A stretch of DNA of 64,000 nucleotides from Flavobacterium anseongense. GTDB lineage: Bacteria; Bacteroidota; Bacteroidia; Flavobacteriales; Flavobacteriaceae. Position numbers and translations under genes: made by a program. The first letter of the stretch is position 1. Each line of letters opens with the position of its first letter. The stretch covers positions 496,001 to 560,000 of the forward strand of contig NZ_JAKIHN010000001.1 of assembly GCF_021608185.1 (NCBI RefSeq), written 5' to 3'. The notes under the pieces were generated by a model. That model saw only the letters and a program-made list of their open reading frames with translations, had not been told where the DNA came from and searched no databases. Of the stretch, positions 1-8,177 are shown piece after piece.

Positions 1-1
1 C

Positions 2-670
2 CAAAATAAAACACTGGCGATTGTAGAATTAAATCTAACCGAAATCATTACTGAAAAAGAAGGCATTTTGCTTTTGTTTACCGTTGAAGAAAGTGAATTG
101 TTTTATATAAGTCCGTTTAAAACAAAACTGATTTATGGACTCTATTATAAAAAGCCAAAGCTATCGTTCAACTTATTTAAAAACCTTACGGCAGCTTTTA
201 GTTTTCCGCGAAAAGTGCGGTTGGTTTCCTTTAAAAAAGACGATTATTTCAATATTTTCCCAATGGATTTGGTTGGCAATATTCCGGGAACGAATCATTT
301 TGTTTTTGGATTACGGCATACCAACAATACGCTCGACAAAATTATAGAAGAAAAGAAAATCGTTGCCGCTGAATTTCCTTCTTCTTTAAAGGAAGAAATT
401 TATCAATTGGCCAAGCATCATTCCGGAAATCCGCAAGGTATTGACGCCTTGCCTTTTTCAATTTTGGAAACCAATTTATATCAATTCCCGATTCCCGAAT
501 CGGTCATACAATATGACGAAATCGAAATTTTAAAAACGCTGAATTTAGGAAGCCATATGTTGCTCTTTGGGAAAACCATCAACACGATTGTTGTAAATGA
601 AAATACGGCCAATTTGTATCACATCCATTTTTTAACCCATCTGAATCAAAACCAATATGAACCAACTTAA
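2..670 (+). CDS. Flavin reductase-like (FMN-binding split barrel) protein, 5' end cut
   Basis: The reading frame is open to the left edge, so the true start lies outside the window; 222 residues are visible. The middle (FNIFPMDLVGNI, then FVFGLRHTN and a following KIVAAEFP segment) resembles the flavin reductase-like split-barrel fold, whose members bind FMN or FAD. No partner oxygenase is visible and the substrate is unknown. The stop overlaps the stop of the convergent FkbM gene by 4 bases. The family call rests on a few motif-like stretches, so it is tentative; that it is a coding gene is secure from its length and codon use. Confidence 0.6.
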   Translation, partial: QNKTLAIVELNLTEIITEKEGILLLFTVEESELFYISPFKTKLIYGLYYKKPKLSFNLFKNLTAAFSFPRKVRLVSFKKDDYFNIFPMDLVGNIPGTNHFVFGLRHTNNTLDKIIEEKKIVAAEFPSSLKEEIYQLAKHHSGNPQGIDALPFSILETNLYQFPIPESVIQYDEIEILKTLNLGSHMLLFGKTINTIVVNENTANLYHIHFLTHLNQNQYEPT

Positions 671-1596
671 CGTTTTTTAAACCATTGCAACACCATTGGC
701 GGACACAGATTGATGATGAGTTGTTTAATTTTTTTTCTAAAAGAAATAAAATTGTGATTCGTAAAAACCTTTTGTTCTTCTATTGATAGACCGGAAGTAT
801 TGAGTAAATAAGAACCCAAACTATAATAACCTAACCAAAGCAAGAGAAAGCCTGATTTTATTTTGTTTTCATTGCTTAAAAATTCAGAATCCAAAACATA
901 AATAGCATCGCCGCAAGGTGCATAATGACAATTTTTATCATGACTATTAGCCAAAACCGGAGTATAATTTTCTCTGTAAGTAATAAAATCAACCAGTACA
1001 TAACCTTTATCCCTTAAATAGATGTCGATATCCGAAAACAATACCTGATTTTGATAAACCGCAATGGTTGACACTTCAACTTTTAGAATATTTATTCGTT
1101 TTTCGTTGAGCAGCTTTGCTGCACCATGCAAAATTTTCAATTCTGAACCTTGAGTGTCAATTTTTAAGTAATCAATTGTCTCATTTTTGTCTTTTATGAA
1201 ATTATCCAGTGTAACCGCCGAAGTCTTAATTACATTTTCAATGGCAATGTTTGATTTCCAATTGTCAAAGTTTTTATATAAACCAAAATGCTTTTGATAG
1301 TTGCCCAAATCTGTTTCAAGCAGACTGCTCATAGAGCTGTGCTTTGTGACATTAAAGGAAACTTCGCCTTCGTAATCCGACAAACAATTACCAATTAAAG
1401 CTAATGACTTAAAATTATGTTGAATGTATTTTTCTTTAAGTATTTCCAATTCGATTGGATTGGGTTCGAAGCCTACGATATTGGTTATTGTCGACAAGTC
1501 TTCCAAAAAATCAAGCTTGTCTTTGGCGCCAACATCAATAAAGAAAAGGGAATCTATATTGTGTTTTTTTAAAATGGTGATGATTCGATTATCCAA
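667..1596 (-). CDS. FkbM family SAM-dependent methyltransferase
   Basis: 309 residues. The class I methyltransferase fold shows as FFIDVGA (about 18-24, SAM loop), GFEPNP (42-47, acidic residue for the ribose) and DYLKIDTQGSE (142-152), the hallmark of FkbM O-methyltransferases. The C-terminal third has no clear motif. Family members methylate sugars or polyketides, often on surface glycans, but no glycan cluster is beside it, so the substrate is open. It is divergent from the radical SAM gene with about 80 bp between the starts. Its own possible -7 box lies at 1620-1627. Confidence 0.88.
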   Translation of the reverse strand: MDNRIITILKKHNIDSLFFIDVGAKDKLDFLEDLSTITNIVGFEPNPIELEILKEKYIQHNFKSLALIGNCLSDYEGEVSFNVTKHSSMSSLLETDLGNYQKHFGLYKNFDNWKSNIAIENVIKTSAVTLDNFIKDKNETIDYLKIDTQGSELKILHGAAKLLNEKRINILKVEVSTIAVYQNQVLFSDIDIYLRDKGYVLVDFITYRENYTPVLANSHDKNCHYAPCGDAIYVLDSEFLSNENKIKSGFLLLWLGYYSLGSYLLNTSGLSIEEQKVFTNHNFISFRKKIKQLIINLCPPMVLQWFKKR

Positions 1597-1619
1597 AATA
1601 AATTATAGGTATTTAACCT

Positions 1620-1627
1620 CAAAAATA
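1620..1627 (-). promoter_or_regulatory. Possible promoter -7 box for the FkbM gene
   Basis: On the minus strand the sequence TATTTTTG matches the Bacteroidota -7 consensus TAnnTTTG and lies 23 bp before the FkbM start. No convincing -33 TTTG is seen at the expected distance. Confidence 0.45.
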
Positions 1628-1651
1628 TGAATTTAAATCAGTATTACTTAG

Positions 1652-1659
1652 TAGATTTG
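1652..1659 (+). promoter_or_regulatory. Possible promoter -7 box for the radical SAM operon
   Basis: TAGATTTG matches TAnnTTTG and ends 16 bp before the radical SAM start codon, giving a very short leader. No clear -33 TTTG is visible. Confidence 0.45.
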
Positions 1660-1675
1660 TTATATATTCACTCCA

Positions 1676-3199
1676 ATGTCAGTAAATAAAATCATCCTAT
1701 TCAACCCAAAAAGTGCTAACGGCAAACATCGAATTCCCAATTCGATTTTGCAGGTTGGAGCGGCTGTTCATGGCAAATATGAGTATGTTTTTGTGGATGG
1801 TAATTTGGAGAAAAATCCCTGGGAAACCATTGAAAATTATTTAAAATCGGGTGACTATAAATACTTTGGTTCAACCGTTATGCCCGGTCCGCAATTGCGT
1901 CAGGCGATTCCGTTTACCAAAAAAATAAAAGAATTATTTCCTGAAACGGTTACGGTTTGGGGCGGCTATTTTGCGGCCAACCAATATAAAGTTTCTTTAG
2001 AATCTGGTGTTGTTGATTATGTTATTAACGGTCCTGGAGATGTTGCTTTTCCTTCTTTAATTGAAGCTTTGGAAAATAATGAAAAAGAAAAAATCTTCTT
2101 AATCAAGAACCTAATCTATAAAAACGATAAAGGCGAAATCATCAAAACCGCTGTCGAAGCTTTGCTCGACCAAGATACGCTGCCTAAGTTTCCTTATGAG
2201 TATTTGAATTCGTTTTATCCGGTCAAAAATTATTTGGCCAAAACCTTTATGGGCAACAAAACCTTGTCATATCATTCGAGTATGGGTTGTCCTTTTTCAT
2301 GTTCGTTTTGCGCAGTGGTTCCAATTTATAATGCCAAATGGAAAGGCATGTCTGCAGCTCGAATTTATGAAGATGTCAAATATTTCAAGGACAAATACAA
2401 TATCGACGCAGTCGAATTCCACGACAATAATTTCTTTACTTCCAAAAAAAGAGTTTTAGAATTTTCGGAATTAATAATGAATGATGGCATCAGTTATTGG
2501 GGCGAAGGCCGCATCGATACTATTAATATGTATAGTGATGATGAACTAAAACTAATGCGGAAAGCAGGTTGTAAAATGATTTTTCTGGGTGCTGAAACCG
2601 GAAATGATGCCGTATTAAAACAAATGAACAAAGGCGGAACGCAAACCGGACAAATGATTAAAGATTTTGTCTTACGGATGAAAAAAGCCGATATCATTCC
2701 GGAACTGTCTTTTGTCCTTGGGATGCCAGCCAAAACTGAGAAAGAAGTCTATGATCAAATTTTGTGGGACATCAATTTCATCAAAGAAATAAAAGTCATC
2801 AATCCGAATGCGGAAATCATCATTTATCTTTTTAGTCCGGTACCAACAGAAGGTTCCGACTTATACAAACAAATTCTCGATGCCGGTTTCTCATTTCCTA
2901 AACATTTGGAAGACTGGATTTCGCCGAGTTGGGAAAACTTCGATTTACGAAAAAACCCGCTGACCCCTTGGTTGAAACCTTATATGATTGACACAATTAA
3001 AAATTTTGAAACGGTATTGAATGGTTATTATCCAACGGTTTCTGATTTTAGGGTTCGAGGTTTTAAAAGAACCGTTTTGACAACAGTCGCAAGTTGGCGT
3101 TATAAAACCGGAGTTTATAATTATCCATATGAAATTAAAGCATTGCATAAGCTTTGGAAATACAGACAACCTGAAATTGAAGGCTTCTACTCCGAATAA
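1676..3199 (+). CDS. B12-binding-domain type radical SAM protein
   Basis: 507 residues. The N-terminal ~190 residues look like the cobalamin-binding Rossmann domain of this superfamily (VWGGYFAAN, then a DYVINGPGD segment), but the DxHxxG cobalt-ligand motif is not present. The radical SAM core carries CPFSCSFC (C205, C209, C212) for the 4Fe-4S cluster, followed by a GEGRIDT strand and GAETGND. Known relatives methylate unreactive carbons or rearrange rings. The stop overlaps the next start (TAATG), so the downstream methyltransferase is probably translationally coupled. The substrate is unknown; a lipid, pigment or natural-product modification is possible. Confidence 0.88.
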   Translation: MSVNKIILFNPKSANGKHRIPNSILQVGAAVHGKYEYVFVDGNLEKNPWETIENYLKSGDYKYFGSTVMPGPQLRQAIPFTKKIKELFPETVTVWGGYFAANQYKVSLESGVVDYVINGPGDVAFPSLIEALENNEKEKIFLIKNLIYKNDKGEIIKTAVEALLDQDTLPKFPYEYLNSFYPVKNYLAKTFMGNKTLSYHSSMGCPFSCSFCAVVPIYNAKWKGMSAARIYEDVKYFKDKYNIDAVEFHDNNFFTSKKRVLEFSELIMNDGISYWGEGRIDTINMYSDDELKLMRKAGCKMIFLGAETGNDAVLKQMNKGGTQTGQMIKDFVLRMKKADIIPELSFVLGMPAKTEKEVYDQILWDINFIKEIKVINPNAEIIIYLFSPVPTEGSDLYKQILDAGFSFPKHLEDWISPSWENFDLRKNPLTPWLKPYMIDTIKNFETVLNGYYPTVSDFRVRGFKRTVLTTVASWRYKTGVYNYPYEIKALHKLWKYRQPEIEGFYSE

Positions 3200-3858
3200 T
3201 GAGAGCATTTTTAAAGAAAATATCGCATCCTTTTTTGAAACTTGGTTTACGATTGTACTATTGGAAACCGAGAACTTTTTGCTACGACAACATTAGCATT
3301 AAAGTACATCCCGAAGTTTTTCCGCCACAAATGACATTCAGCACAAAAATTCTGCTGGATTTTATCAATGATTTAGATTTAAAACAAAAAACTTTTCTGG
3401 AACTAGGTTGCGGCAGTGGAATCATTTCGCTTTTGGCAGCAAAAAAAGGAGCTGATGTAACTTCATCTGATATTAATCAAATCGCTTTGGATTATTTAGC
3501 AACCAATGCTTCAAAGAATAAATTGCAACTGAAAATAGTTCATTCTGATTTGTTTGACAAGCTGAAAAATCAATCTTTTGATTATATCATTATCAATCCA
3601 CCGTATTATCCGAAAAAACCAAAAAACATAAAAGAGCAGGCTTGGTTTTGTGGTGAAAACTTTGAATATTTTGAAAAACTATTTGTTCAACTACCTAGTT
3701 ATTTGGCAACAGCTAATTGTTATATGATTTTGTCACAGGATTGTGATGTAGAAAAAATAAAAGCCATAGGATTAAAAAAAGCTCTGACTTTTGAAGTGGT
3801 ATTAGAGAAGAAAGAATTGGTCGAAACCAATTATATATTTAAGGTAGTTTCTTTGTAG
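3199..3858 (+). CDS. NPPY-type SAM-dependent methyltransferase
   Basis: 219 residues. It has a SAM-binding loop ELGCGSG (68-74) and the NPPY motif (133-136), which in PrmC/HemK and N6-adenine enzymes holds a planar amide or amino group at the active site. It lacks the N-terminal helical domain of true PrmC, so a small-molecule or RNA/protein N-methyltransferase is equally possible. It starts inside the stop codon of the radical SAM gene (1-base overlap), so the two products probably act together. The 3' end overlaps the convergent lacI-type gene by 20 bp. Confidence 0.82.
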   Translation: MRAFLKKISHPFLKLGLRLYYWKPRTFCYDNISIKVHPEVFPPQMTFSTKILLDFINDLDLKQKTFLELGCGSGIISLLAAKKGADVTSSDINQIALDYLATNASKNKLQLKIVHSDLFDKLKNQSFDYIIINPPYYPKKPKNIKEQAWFCGENFEYFEKLFVQLPSYLATANCYMILSQDCDVEKIKAIGLKKALTFEVVLEKKELVETNYIFKVVSL

Positions 3859-4864
3859 AATCTCTTTGACGCAATTCGGTTTTAACTGTTGTGGTTGAAA
3901 AAACCGGTGCTTCTTCATTTCTTTCTAATTTATCTATTAGTAGCTGCGTTGCTACTTCACCTATTTCCGGACCGTGCTGGCTAACCGTTGATAAACTTGG
4001 AGTCATTCGGCGTGACCAAACTCCATCAGCAAAACCAATTACAGAGAGTTCTTCAGGGATTTTCATCCCCTTTTTTAATCCCATTTTCATAGCAATTGTC
4101 GCTGCATGTTCATCTAAACCAAAAACAGCATCAACCTCATTTTTATCAAAAAAATCTTTAACCAAGATATCAAACTCATCAATATTATCTGTCTGAATTA
4201 TTAGTTTCTCATTAACCTTTAATCCTTTTTGTTCAAATGCTTTATAAAAACCCTGGGCACGCAGATTAGCAACACTTAACTGTTTAATTGTGGTAAAAAG
4301 GGCAATATTTTTACATCCGGTATCTATTAAATGATTTGTAGCATTGATGGCGCTTTCATAATCGTCAACAATTACCTTATCACATTGTACTTCATCGGCA
4401 ATACGATCAAACATTACCATTGGTGTTCCATCATTAATGATTGCCTTAAAATGATCAAATTGCTGTAATTTTTGGGCTTCTTTTGAAATTGAAAGAATAA
4501 AACCGTCTATAGTTCCGTTGCTTAACATTTCGAGTATGTTAATTTCTTTTTCAAGACTTTCATTGGATATGCAGGTAATAACCTTGTATCCTTTTTCGTC
4601 GGCCACTTTTTCAATTCCGGTAAAAACTTTGGCAAAAAAGGAATTCAATATATTAGGAATAACAACTCCTATGGTTTTTGTTCTTCTGTTTTTTAAGTTT
4701 AGCCCAATAACATTAGGCTTGTAGTTTTTCAACTTGGCATATTCCTGAACACGTTGCTTTGTTGGTTCACTTATTTCAGGGCTTCCATTTAATGCTTTAG
4801 AAACAGTGGAAACAGAAACTCCTAATTCTTTTGCAATTTGTTTTAATGTGGCTTTCGATCTCAT
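3839..4864 (-). CDS. LacI family transcriptional regulator
   Basis: 341 residues. The helix-turn-helix and hinge helix are clear at the N-terminus (LKQIAKELGVSVSTVSKALN, 7-26), followed by a periplasmic-binding-protein-like effector domain starting near TIGVVIP (64-70). LacI members normally repress or activate sugar genes in response to a sugar ligand. No transporter, glycosidase or SusCD pair lies next to it, so it is an orphan here and its targets must be elsewhere. I could not find a convincing palindromic operator in the 200 bp upstream. Confidence 0.93.
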   Translation of the reverse strand: MRSKATLKQIAKELGVSVSTVSKALNGSPEISEPTKQRVQEYAKLKNYKPNVIGLNLKNRRTKTIGVVIPNILNSFFAKVFTGIEKVADEKGYKVITCISNESLEKEINILEMLSNGTIDGFILSISKEAQKLQQFDHFKAIINDGTPMVMFDRIADEVQCDKVIVDDYESAINATNHLIDTGCKNIALFTTIKQLSVANLRAQGFYKAFEQKGLKVNEKLIIQTDNIDEFDILVKDFFDKNEVDAVFGLDEHAATIAMKMGLKKGMKIPEELSVIGFADGVWSRRMTPSLSTVSQHGPEIGEVATQLLIDKLERNEEAPVFSTTTVKTELRQRDSTKKLP

Positions 4865-5059
4865 TTTTGTTTTCTTAAGATGTAAAAATAGTGAAATTTA
4901 TTCTGCTACATAATAATGATGAGCTAAAGTTGGCCAAAAAATATAAGAAATACAATGTTTTTTTTTCGATGATTCAATTCTTTTTTGCTTGTTAAGTCCA
5001 TTCATTAAAAGGATTTTACATAAAAAATCGCATTTTATAAAAATATTTAAAAAATGCTA

Positions 5060-5090
5060 TTTGCTTTATTAATAAATAATTGTACTTTTG
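5060..5090 (+). promoter_or_regulatory. Promoter of rplM-rpsI (TTTG-N19-TACTTTTG)
   Basis: TTTG at 5060-5063, a 19 bp spacer and TACTTTTG at 5083-5090 match the Bacteroidota -33/-7 consensus in both boxes and spacing. The predicted leader (about 40 nt) begins with a small TCCC/GGGA hairpin near 5094-5107, which could be a regulatory feature of the ribosomal operon. Confidence 0.85.
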
Positions 5091-5133
5091 CACTCCCTTT
5101 ATTGGGAATGGAATGTTTAATTAAAATAAAATT

Positions 5134-5589
5134 ATGGACGCATTAAGCTACAAGACACAATCTACAACCAAGACCACTGCTCAAAAAGAGTGGATCATTG
5201 TAGATGCTGATGGTCATAACTTAGGTCGTTTTGCTTCAAAAGTTGCGATGCTTTTAAGAGGTAAATACAAGCCAAGTTACACACCTCACGTCGACTGTGG
5301 AGATAACGTAATTGTTATCAACGCAGAGAAAATCAACCTTACAGGTAACAAACTTGACGACAAGACTTACATTCGTCACACAGGTTACCCTGGAGGACAA
5401 AGAAGTTTGACTGCTAAAGTTATGCAACAAAAGAATCCTGCATTACTAGTAGAAAAAGCTGTTAAAGGAATGTTACCTAAAAATAAATTAGGTGCTGAAC
5501 TTTTCAGAAATTTAAATGTTGTTGTAGGTACAGAGCACAAATACGCTGCTCAAAAACCTAAAACAGTTAACCTTAACGATCTTAAATAA
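5134..5589 (+). CDS. rplM: 50S ribosomal protein uL13
   Basis: 151 residues, usual family length. Recognisable stretches are WIIVDADGHNLGRFAS, the YTPHVDCGD segment, RHTGYPGG and GMLPKNKLG. It is a component of the large subunit needed early in assembly. It overlaps rpsI by one base (TAATG), the normal rplM-rpsI arrangement. There is no Shine-Dalgarno; the leader just before the start is A-rich. Confidence 0.99.
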   Translation: MDALSYKTQSTTKTTAQKEWIIVDADGHNLGRFASKVAMLLRGKYKPSYTPHVDCGDNVIVINAEKINLTGNKLDDKTYIRHTGYPGGQRSLTAKVMQQKNPALLVEKAVKGMLPKNKLGAELFRNLNVVVGTEHKYAAQKPKTVNLNDLK

Positions 5590-5975
5590 TGGGAGTTATT
5601 CACAAAATCGGTAGAAGAAAATGTGCAGTAGCACGTGTTTATGTTTCAGAAGGAACTGGAAAGATTACCGTAAACAAAAGAGAATTTAACAACTACTTCC
5701 CAACAGCTACTTTACAGTACAAAGTATTGCAACCAATGTCTATGACAAACAATGCAGAGAACTTTGACGTAAAAGTAAATGTATATGGTGGTGGTTCTAC
5801 AGGGCAGGCAGAAGCTGTGAGAATGGCAATTGCAAGAGCAATGTGTGAAGTGGAAGCTGAAAACAGAAGCATCCTTAAACCAGAAGGATTACTAACAAGA
5901 GATCCTAGAATGGTAGAACGTAAAAAATTCGGTCAGAAAAAAGCACGTAAGAGATTCCAATTCTCTAAACGTTAA
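5589..5975 (+). CDS. rpsI: 30S ribosomal protein uS9
   Basis: 128 residues. It starts HKIGRRKCAVARV and ends in the basic tail RKKFGQKKARKRFQFSKR, whose final Lys-Arg contacts the P-site tRNA in known ribosomes. It is translationally coupled to rplM. The stop codon runs directly into the first copy of a CTGAA-type hairpin (5975-5995). Confidence 0.99.
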   Translation: MGVIHKIGRRKCAVARVYVSEGTGKITVNKREFNNYFPTATLQYKVLQPMSMTNNAENFDVKVNVYGGGSTGQAEAVRMAIARAMCEVEAENRSILKPEGLLTRDPRMVERKKFGQKKARKRFQFSKR

Positions 5976-5995
5976 TACTGAACTTGTTTCAGTAT
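5975..5995 (+). repeat. CTGAA hairpin, copy 1
   Basis: ATACTGAA-cttgt-TTCAGTAT: a perfect 8 bp stem with a 5 nt loop at the rpsI stop. The same pattern returns at 6028, 8000 and, in shorter form, 44551, with paired changes at stem position 3. Confidence 0.85.
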
Positions 5996-6027
5996 CTTTT
6001 CAAGATTACTCGAATTATTACAAACAG

Positions 6028-6048
6028 ATGCTGAAATTAATTCAGCAT
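6028..6048 (+). repeat. CTGAA hairpin, copy 2
   Basis: ATGCTGAA-attaa-TTCAGCAT: an 8 bp stem in which the third pair is G-C, where copy 1 has A-T. It lies between rpsI and rpsB. Confidence 0.85.
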
Positions 6049-6078
6049 ACCAAATTAGAATTTAAAACACAGTTGTCG

Positions 6079-6194
6079 ATATTCCTTAATTAAAAAGGGA
6101 ATTAGTTTAGCATCGAAATGCAGTCCAAAGTCTTAATTCATTAAGCGAAAAAGGTGACGCATTGCTAATCAAACGGAACGTAAACTATTACACA
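6079..6194 (+). promoter_or_regulatory. Possible structured leader of rpsB
   Basis: The 116 bases before rpsB contain two potential stems: ATTCC with GGAAT (about 6084-6105), and AATGC near 6118 with GCATT near 6159. I see no TAnnTTTG promoter here, so rpsB may be read through from rplM-rpsI. Leaders that bind S2 are known upstream of rpsB in other bacteria; whether this is one is a guess. Confidence 0.25.
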
Positions 6195-7028
6195 ATGGCA
6201 AACAAAATTGAAGTTAAAGATTTATTAGAAGCAGGTGTTCACTTCGGACACATGACTCGTAAGTGGGATCCAAACATGGCTCCTTACATTTATATGGAGC
6301 GTAATGGAATTCACATTATCAACCTATATAAAACTGCTGCAAAAATTGAAGAAGCTAACGAAGCTTTGAAAAAAATCGCAGCATCAGGTAGAAAAATACT
6401 TTTCGTAGCTACCAAAAAACAAGCAAAAGACATCGTTGCTGACAAAGCAGTTGCTTGTAACATGCCGTACATCACTGAAAGATGGCCAGGTGGTATGTTA
6501 ACCAACTTCGTTACTATCCGTAAAGCCGTTAAAAAAATGGCTACTATTGATAAAATGAAGAAAGACGGAACTTTTATGACTTTGTCTAAAAAAGAGCGTC
6601 TTCAAGTAGATCGTCTTCGTGCAAAATTAGAGAAGAACTTAGGTTCTATCGCTGATATGTCAAGACTTCCAGCTGCATTATTTGTAGTGGATATCAAGGC
6701 GGAACACATCGCAATCAAAGAAGCACAAAAATTAAACATTCCAGTTTTTGCAATGGTTGATACTAACTCTGATCCACGTGAAGTAGATTACGTTATCCCA
6801 GCCAATGATGATGCTTCAAAATCAATTGATAAAATTTTATCTTTAGTAACTGCTGCAGTTATCGACGGATTGAACAACAGAACTTCTGACAAAGAAGAAG
6901 TTGACACTCCCGAAGCTGAAGAAGAAGTAGTAGCTGTTGAAGCTGCTCCTGAAGTAGAAGCAGTTGTAGAAGTAGAAGCTGCTCCTGAAGTAGAAGCTGA
7001 AGCTACTGAAACAGAAACTGAAGAGTAA
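6195..7028 (+). CDS. rpsB: 30S ribosomal protein uS2
   Basis: 277 residues from the ATG at 6195, which gives the expected MANKIEVKDLLEAGVHFGH start; a TTG 33 bases upstream would add an unlikely N-terminus. Family signatures GHMTRKWDPNM and ERWPGGMLTNF are present. The C-terminus carries a Glu/Val/Ala tail of about 45 residues with imperfect AAPEVEA repeats, longer than the E. coli protein. It is followed by tsf, the classic rpsB-tsf pair, with a 140 bp spacer holding a repeat. Confidence 0.98.
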   Translation: MANKIEVKDLLEAGVHFGHMTRKWDPNMAPYIYMERNGIHIINLYKTAAKIEEANEALKKIAASGRKILFVATKKQAKDIVADKAVACNMPYITERWPGGMLTNFVTIRKAVKKMATIDKMKKDGTFMTLSKKERLQVDRLRAKLEKNLGSIADMSRLPAALFVVDIKAEHIAIKEAQKLNIPVFAMVDTNSDPREVDYVIPANDDASKSIDKILSLVTAAVIDGLNNRTSDKEEVDTPEAEEEVVAVEAAPEVEAVVEVEAAPEVEAEATETETEE

Positions 7029-7037
7029 ATAAAACAA

Positions 7038-7130
7038 AATTCCAAAAAAAGAAATTCCAAATTCCAATAATTGTCATTAATTGATGATTTTTAAAATTGG
7101 AATTTGGGATTTTAACTTTGGAATTTGTCT
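7038..7130. repeat. AAATTCC heptad repeat with inverted arms
   Basis: The left arm has AAATTCC units (7038-7044, then in tandem 7053-7066). The right arm has TTGGAAT-type units with a 7-base period (7096-7130). The arms are complementary, so the spacer between rpsB and tsf can fold into a large imperfect hairpin. The 19-mer at 7052-7070 recurs exactly inside dxs at 54683-54701. Confidence 0.8.
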
Positions 7131-7168
7131 TTTTACAAATTATTTGAACTTTAAAAAAATATAATATT

Positions 7169-7996
7169 ATGTCAACAATCACAATTACTGCTGCAGACGT
7201 AAACAAACTAAGAACGATTACCGGTGCAGGAATGATGGACTGTAAAAAAGCTTTAGTAGAAGCTGAAGGAGATTTTGATTTAGCAATCGAAAACCTTAGA
7301 AAAAAAGGTCAAAAAGTGGCTGCAAACCGTTCAGACAGAGAATCTACTGAAGGAGCTGCAATCGCTGCTGTTAATGCTGACAAAACTTCTGGTGTTGTTT
7401 TAACATTAAACTGCGAAACTGACTTCGTTGGGAAAAATGAAGGTTTCGTAAAATTGGCTACCGATTTCGCTAACCAAGCATTAAACTATGATACTAAAGA
7501 AGCATTTTTAGCTTCTGACTTTAACGGAATCACTGTTGCCGAAAAATTAATCGAGCAAACTGGTGTAATCGGAGAAAAAATTGAAATCGCCTCTTTCGAA
7601 AAATTGAATGGTGCTTTCGTTGGTTCTTATGTTCACTCTGGAAAAATTGCTGTTCTTGTAGCACTTTCTGCTAACGTTGCCGGAGCTGACGAAGCTGCTA
7701 AAAACGTAGCTATGCAGGCTGCTGCTATGTCACCAATTGCTTTAGATGAAGCCGGAGTTGATGCAGACGTTATCGCCAAAGAAATCGAAATCGCTAAAGA
7801 TTTATTACGTCAGGAAGGAAAACCGGAAGCAATGATCGAAAACATCGCTAAAGGTAAATTAGGGCGTTTCTTTAAAGACAATACTTTGGTAAACCAAGAT
7901 TATATCAAAGATAGCTCAATGAGCGTAGCTGCTTACATTAAAACTGTTGATGCAGGTTTGACTGTAACTGGTTTCAAAAGAGTTGCTTTAGGATAA
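7169..7996 (+). CDS. tsf: Elongation factor Ts
   Basis: 275 residues. The N-terminal UBA-like domain carries the signature VNKLRTITGAGMMDCKKAL, and the EF-Tu-contacting core has LNCETDFVG. It exchanges GDP for GTP on EF-Tu. The start follows an A/T-rich leader without Shine-Dalgarno. A CTGAA hairpin and a strong terminator follow the stop, so it is the last gene of the ribosomal run. Confidence 0.99.
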   Translation: MSTITITAADVNKLRTITGAGMMDCKKALVEAEGDFDLAIENLRKKGQKVAANRSDRESTEGAAIAAVNADKTSGVVLTLNCETDFVGKNEGFVKLATDFANQALNYDTKEAFLASDFNGITVAEKLIEQTGVIGEKIEIASFEKLNGAFVGSYVHSGKIAVLVALSANVAGADEAAKNVAMQAAAMSPIALDEAGVDADVIAKEIEIAKDLLRQEGKPEAMIENIAKGKLGRFFKDNTLVNQDYIKDSSMSVAAYIKTVDAGLTVTGFKRVALG

Positions 7997-7999
7997 TTC

Positions 8000-8020
8000 A
8001 TTCTGAACTTGTTTCAGAAT
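8000..8020 (+). repeat. CTGAA hairpin, copy 3
   Basis: ATTCTGAA-cttgt-TTCAGAAT: the same loop as copy 1, but the third stem pair is T-A. It sits immediately after tsf and before its terminator. Confidence 0.85.
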
Positions 8021-8031
8021 CTCTTATAAAG

Positions 8032-8062
8032 AAACCCGAGCGAAATGGCTCGGGTTTTTTGT
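8032..8062 (+). terminator. Terminator after tsf
   Basis: AACCCGAGC-gaaatg-GCTCGGGTT stem followed by a T run. Confidence 0.93.
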
Positions 8063-8092
8063 TTTTAACAATGAATGTAAGAATGCTTTTAT

Positions 8093-8100
8093 TATATTTG
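8093..8100 (+). promoter_or_regulatory. Possible -7 box for the RCC1-repeat gene
   Basis: TATATTTG matches TAnnTTTG and lies 77 bp before the start. The -33 box is not clear. Confidence 0.5.
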
Positions 8101-8177
8101 TTATTATAAAATATTGACAAACAGCCGGGTATAAACAAAAATAGATCCGCCTATTTTTAATTAATCTTTAAAGCAAT

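Noticed and set aside
6788..7067. Opposite-strand open frames across the rpsB C-terminus
   Set aside because: They arise from the Glu/Val/Ala-rich codons of the S2 tail and give low-complexity Ser/Thr or Phe strings without a start context.
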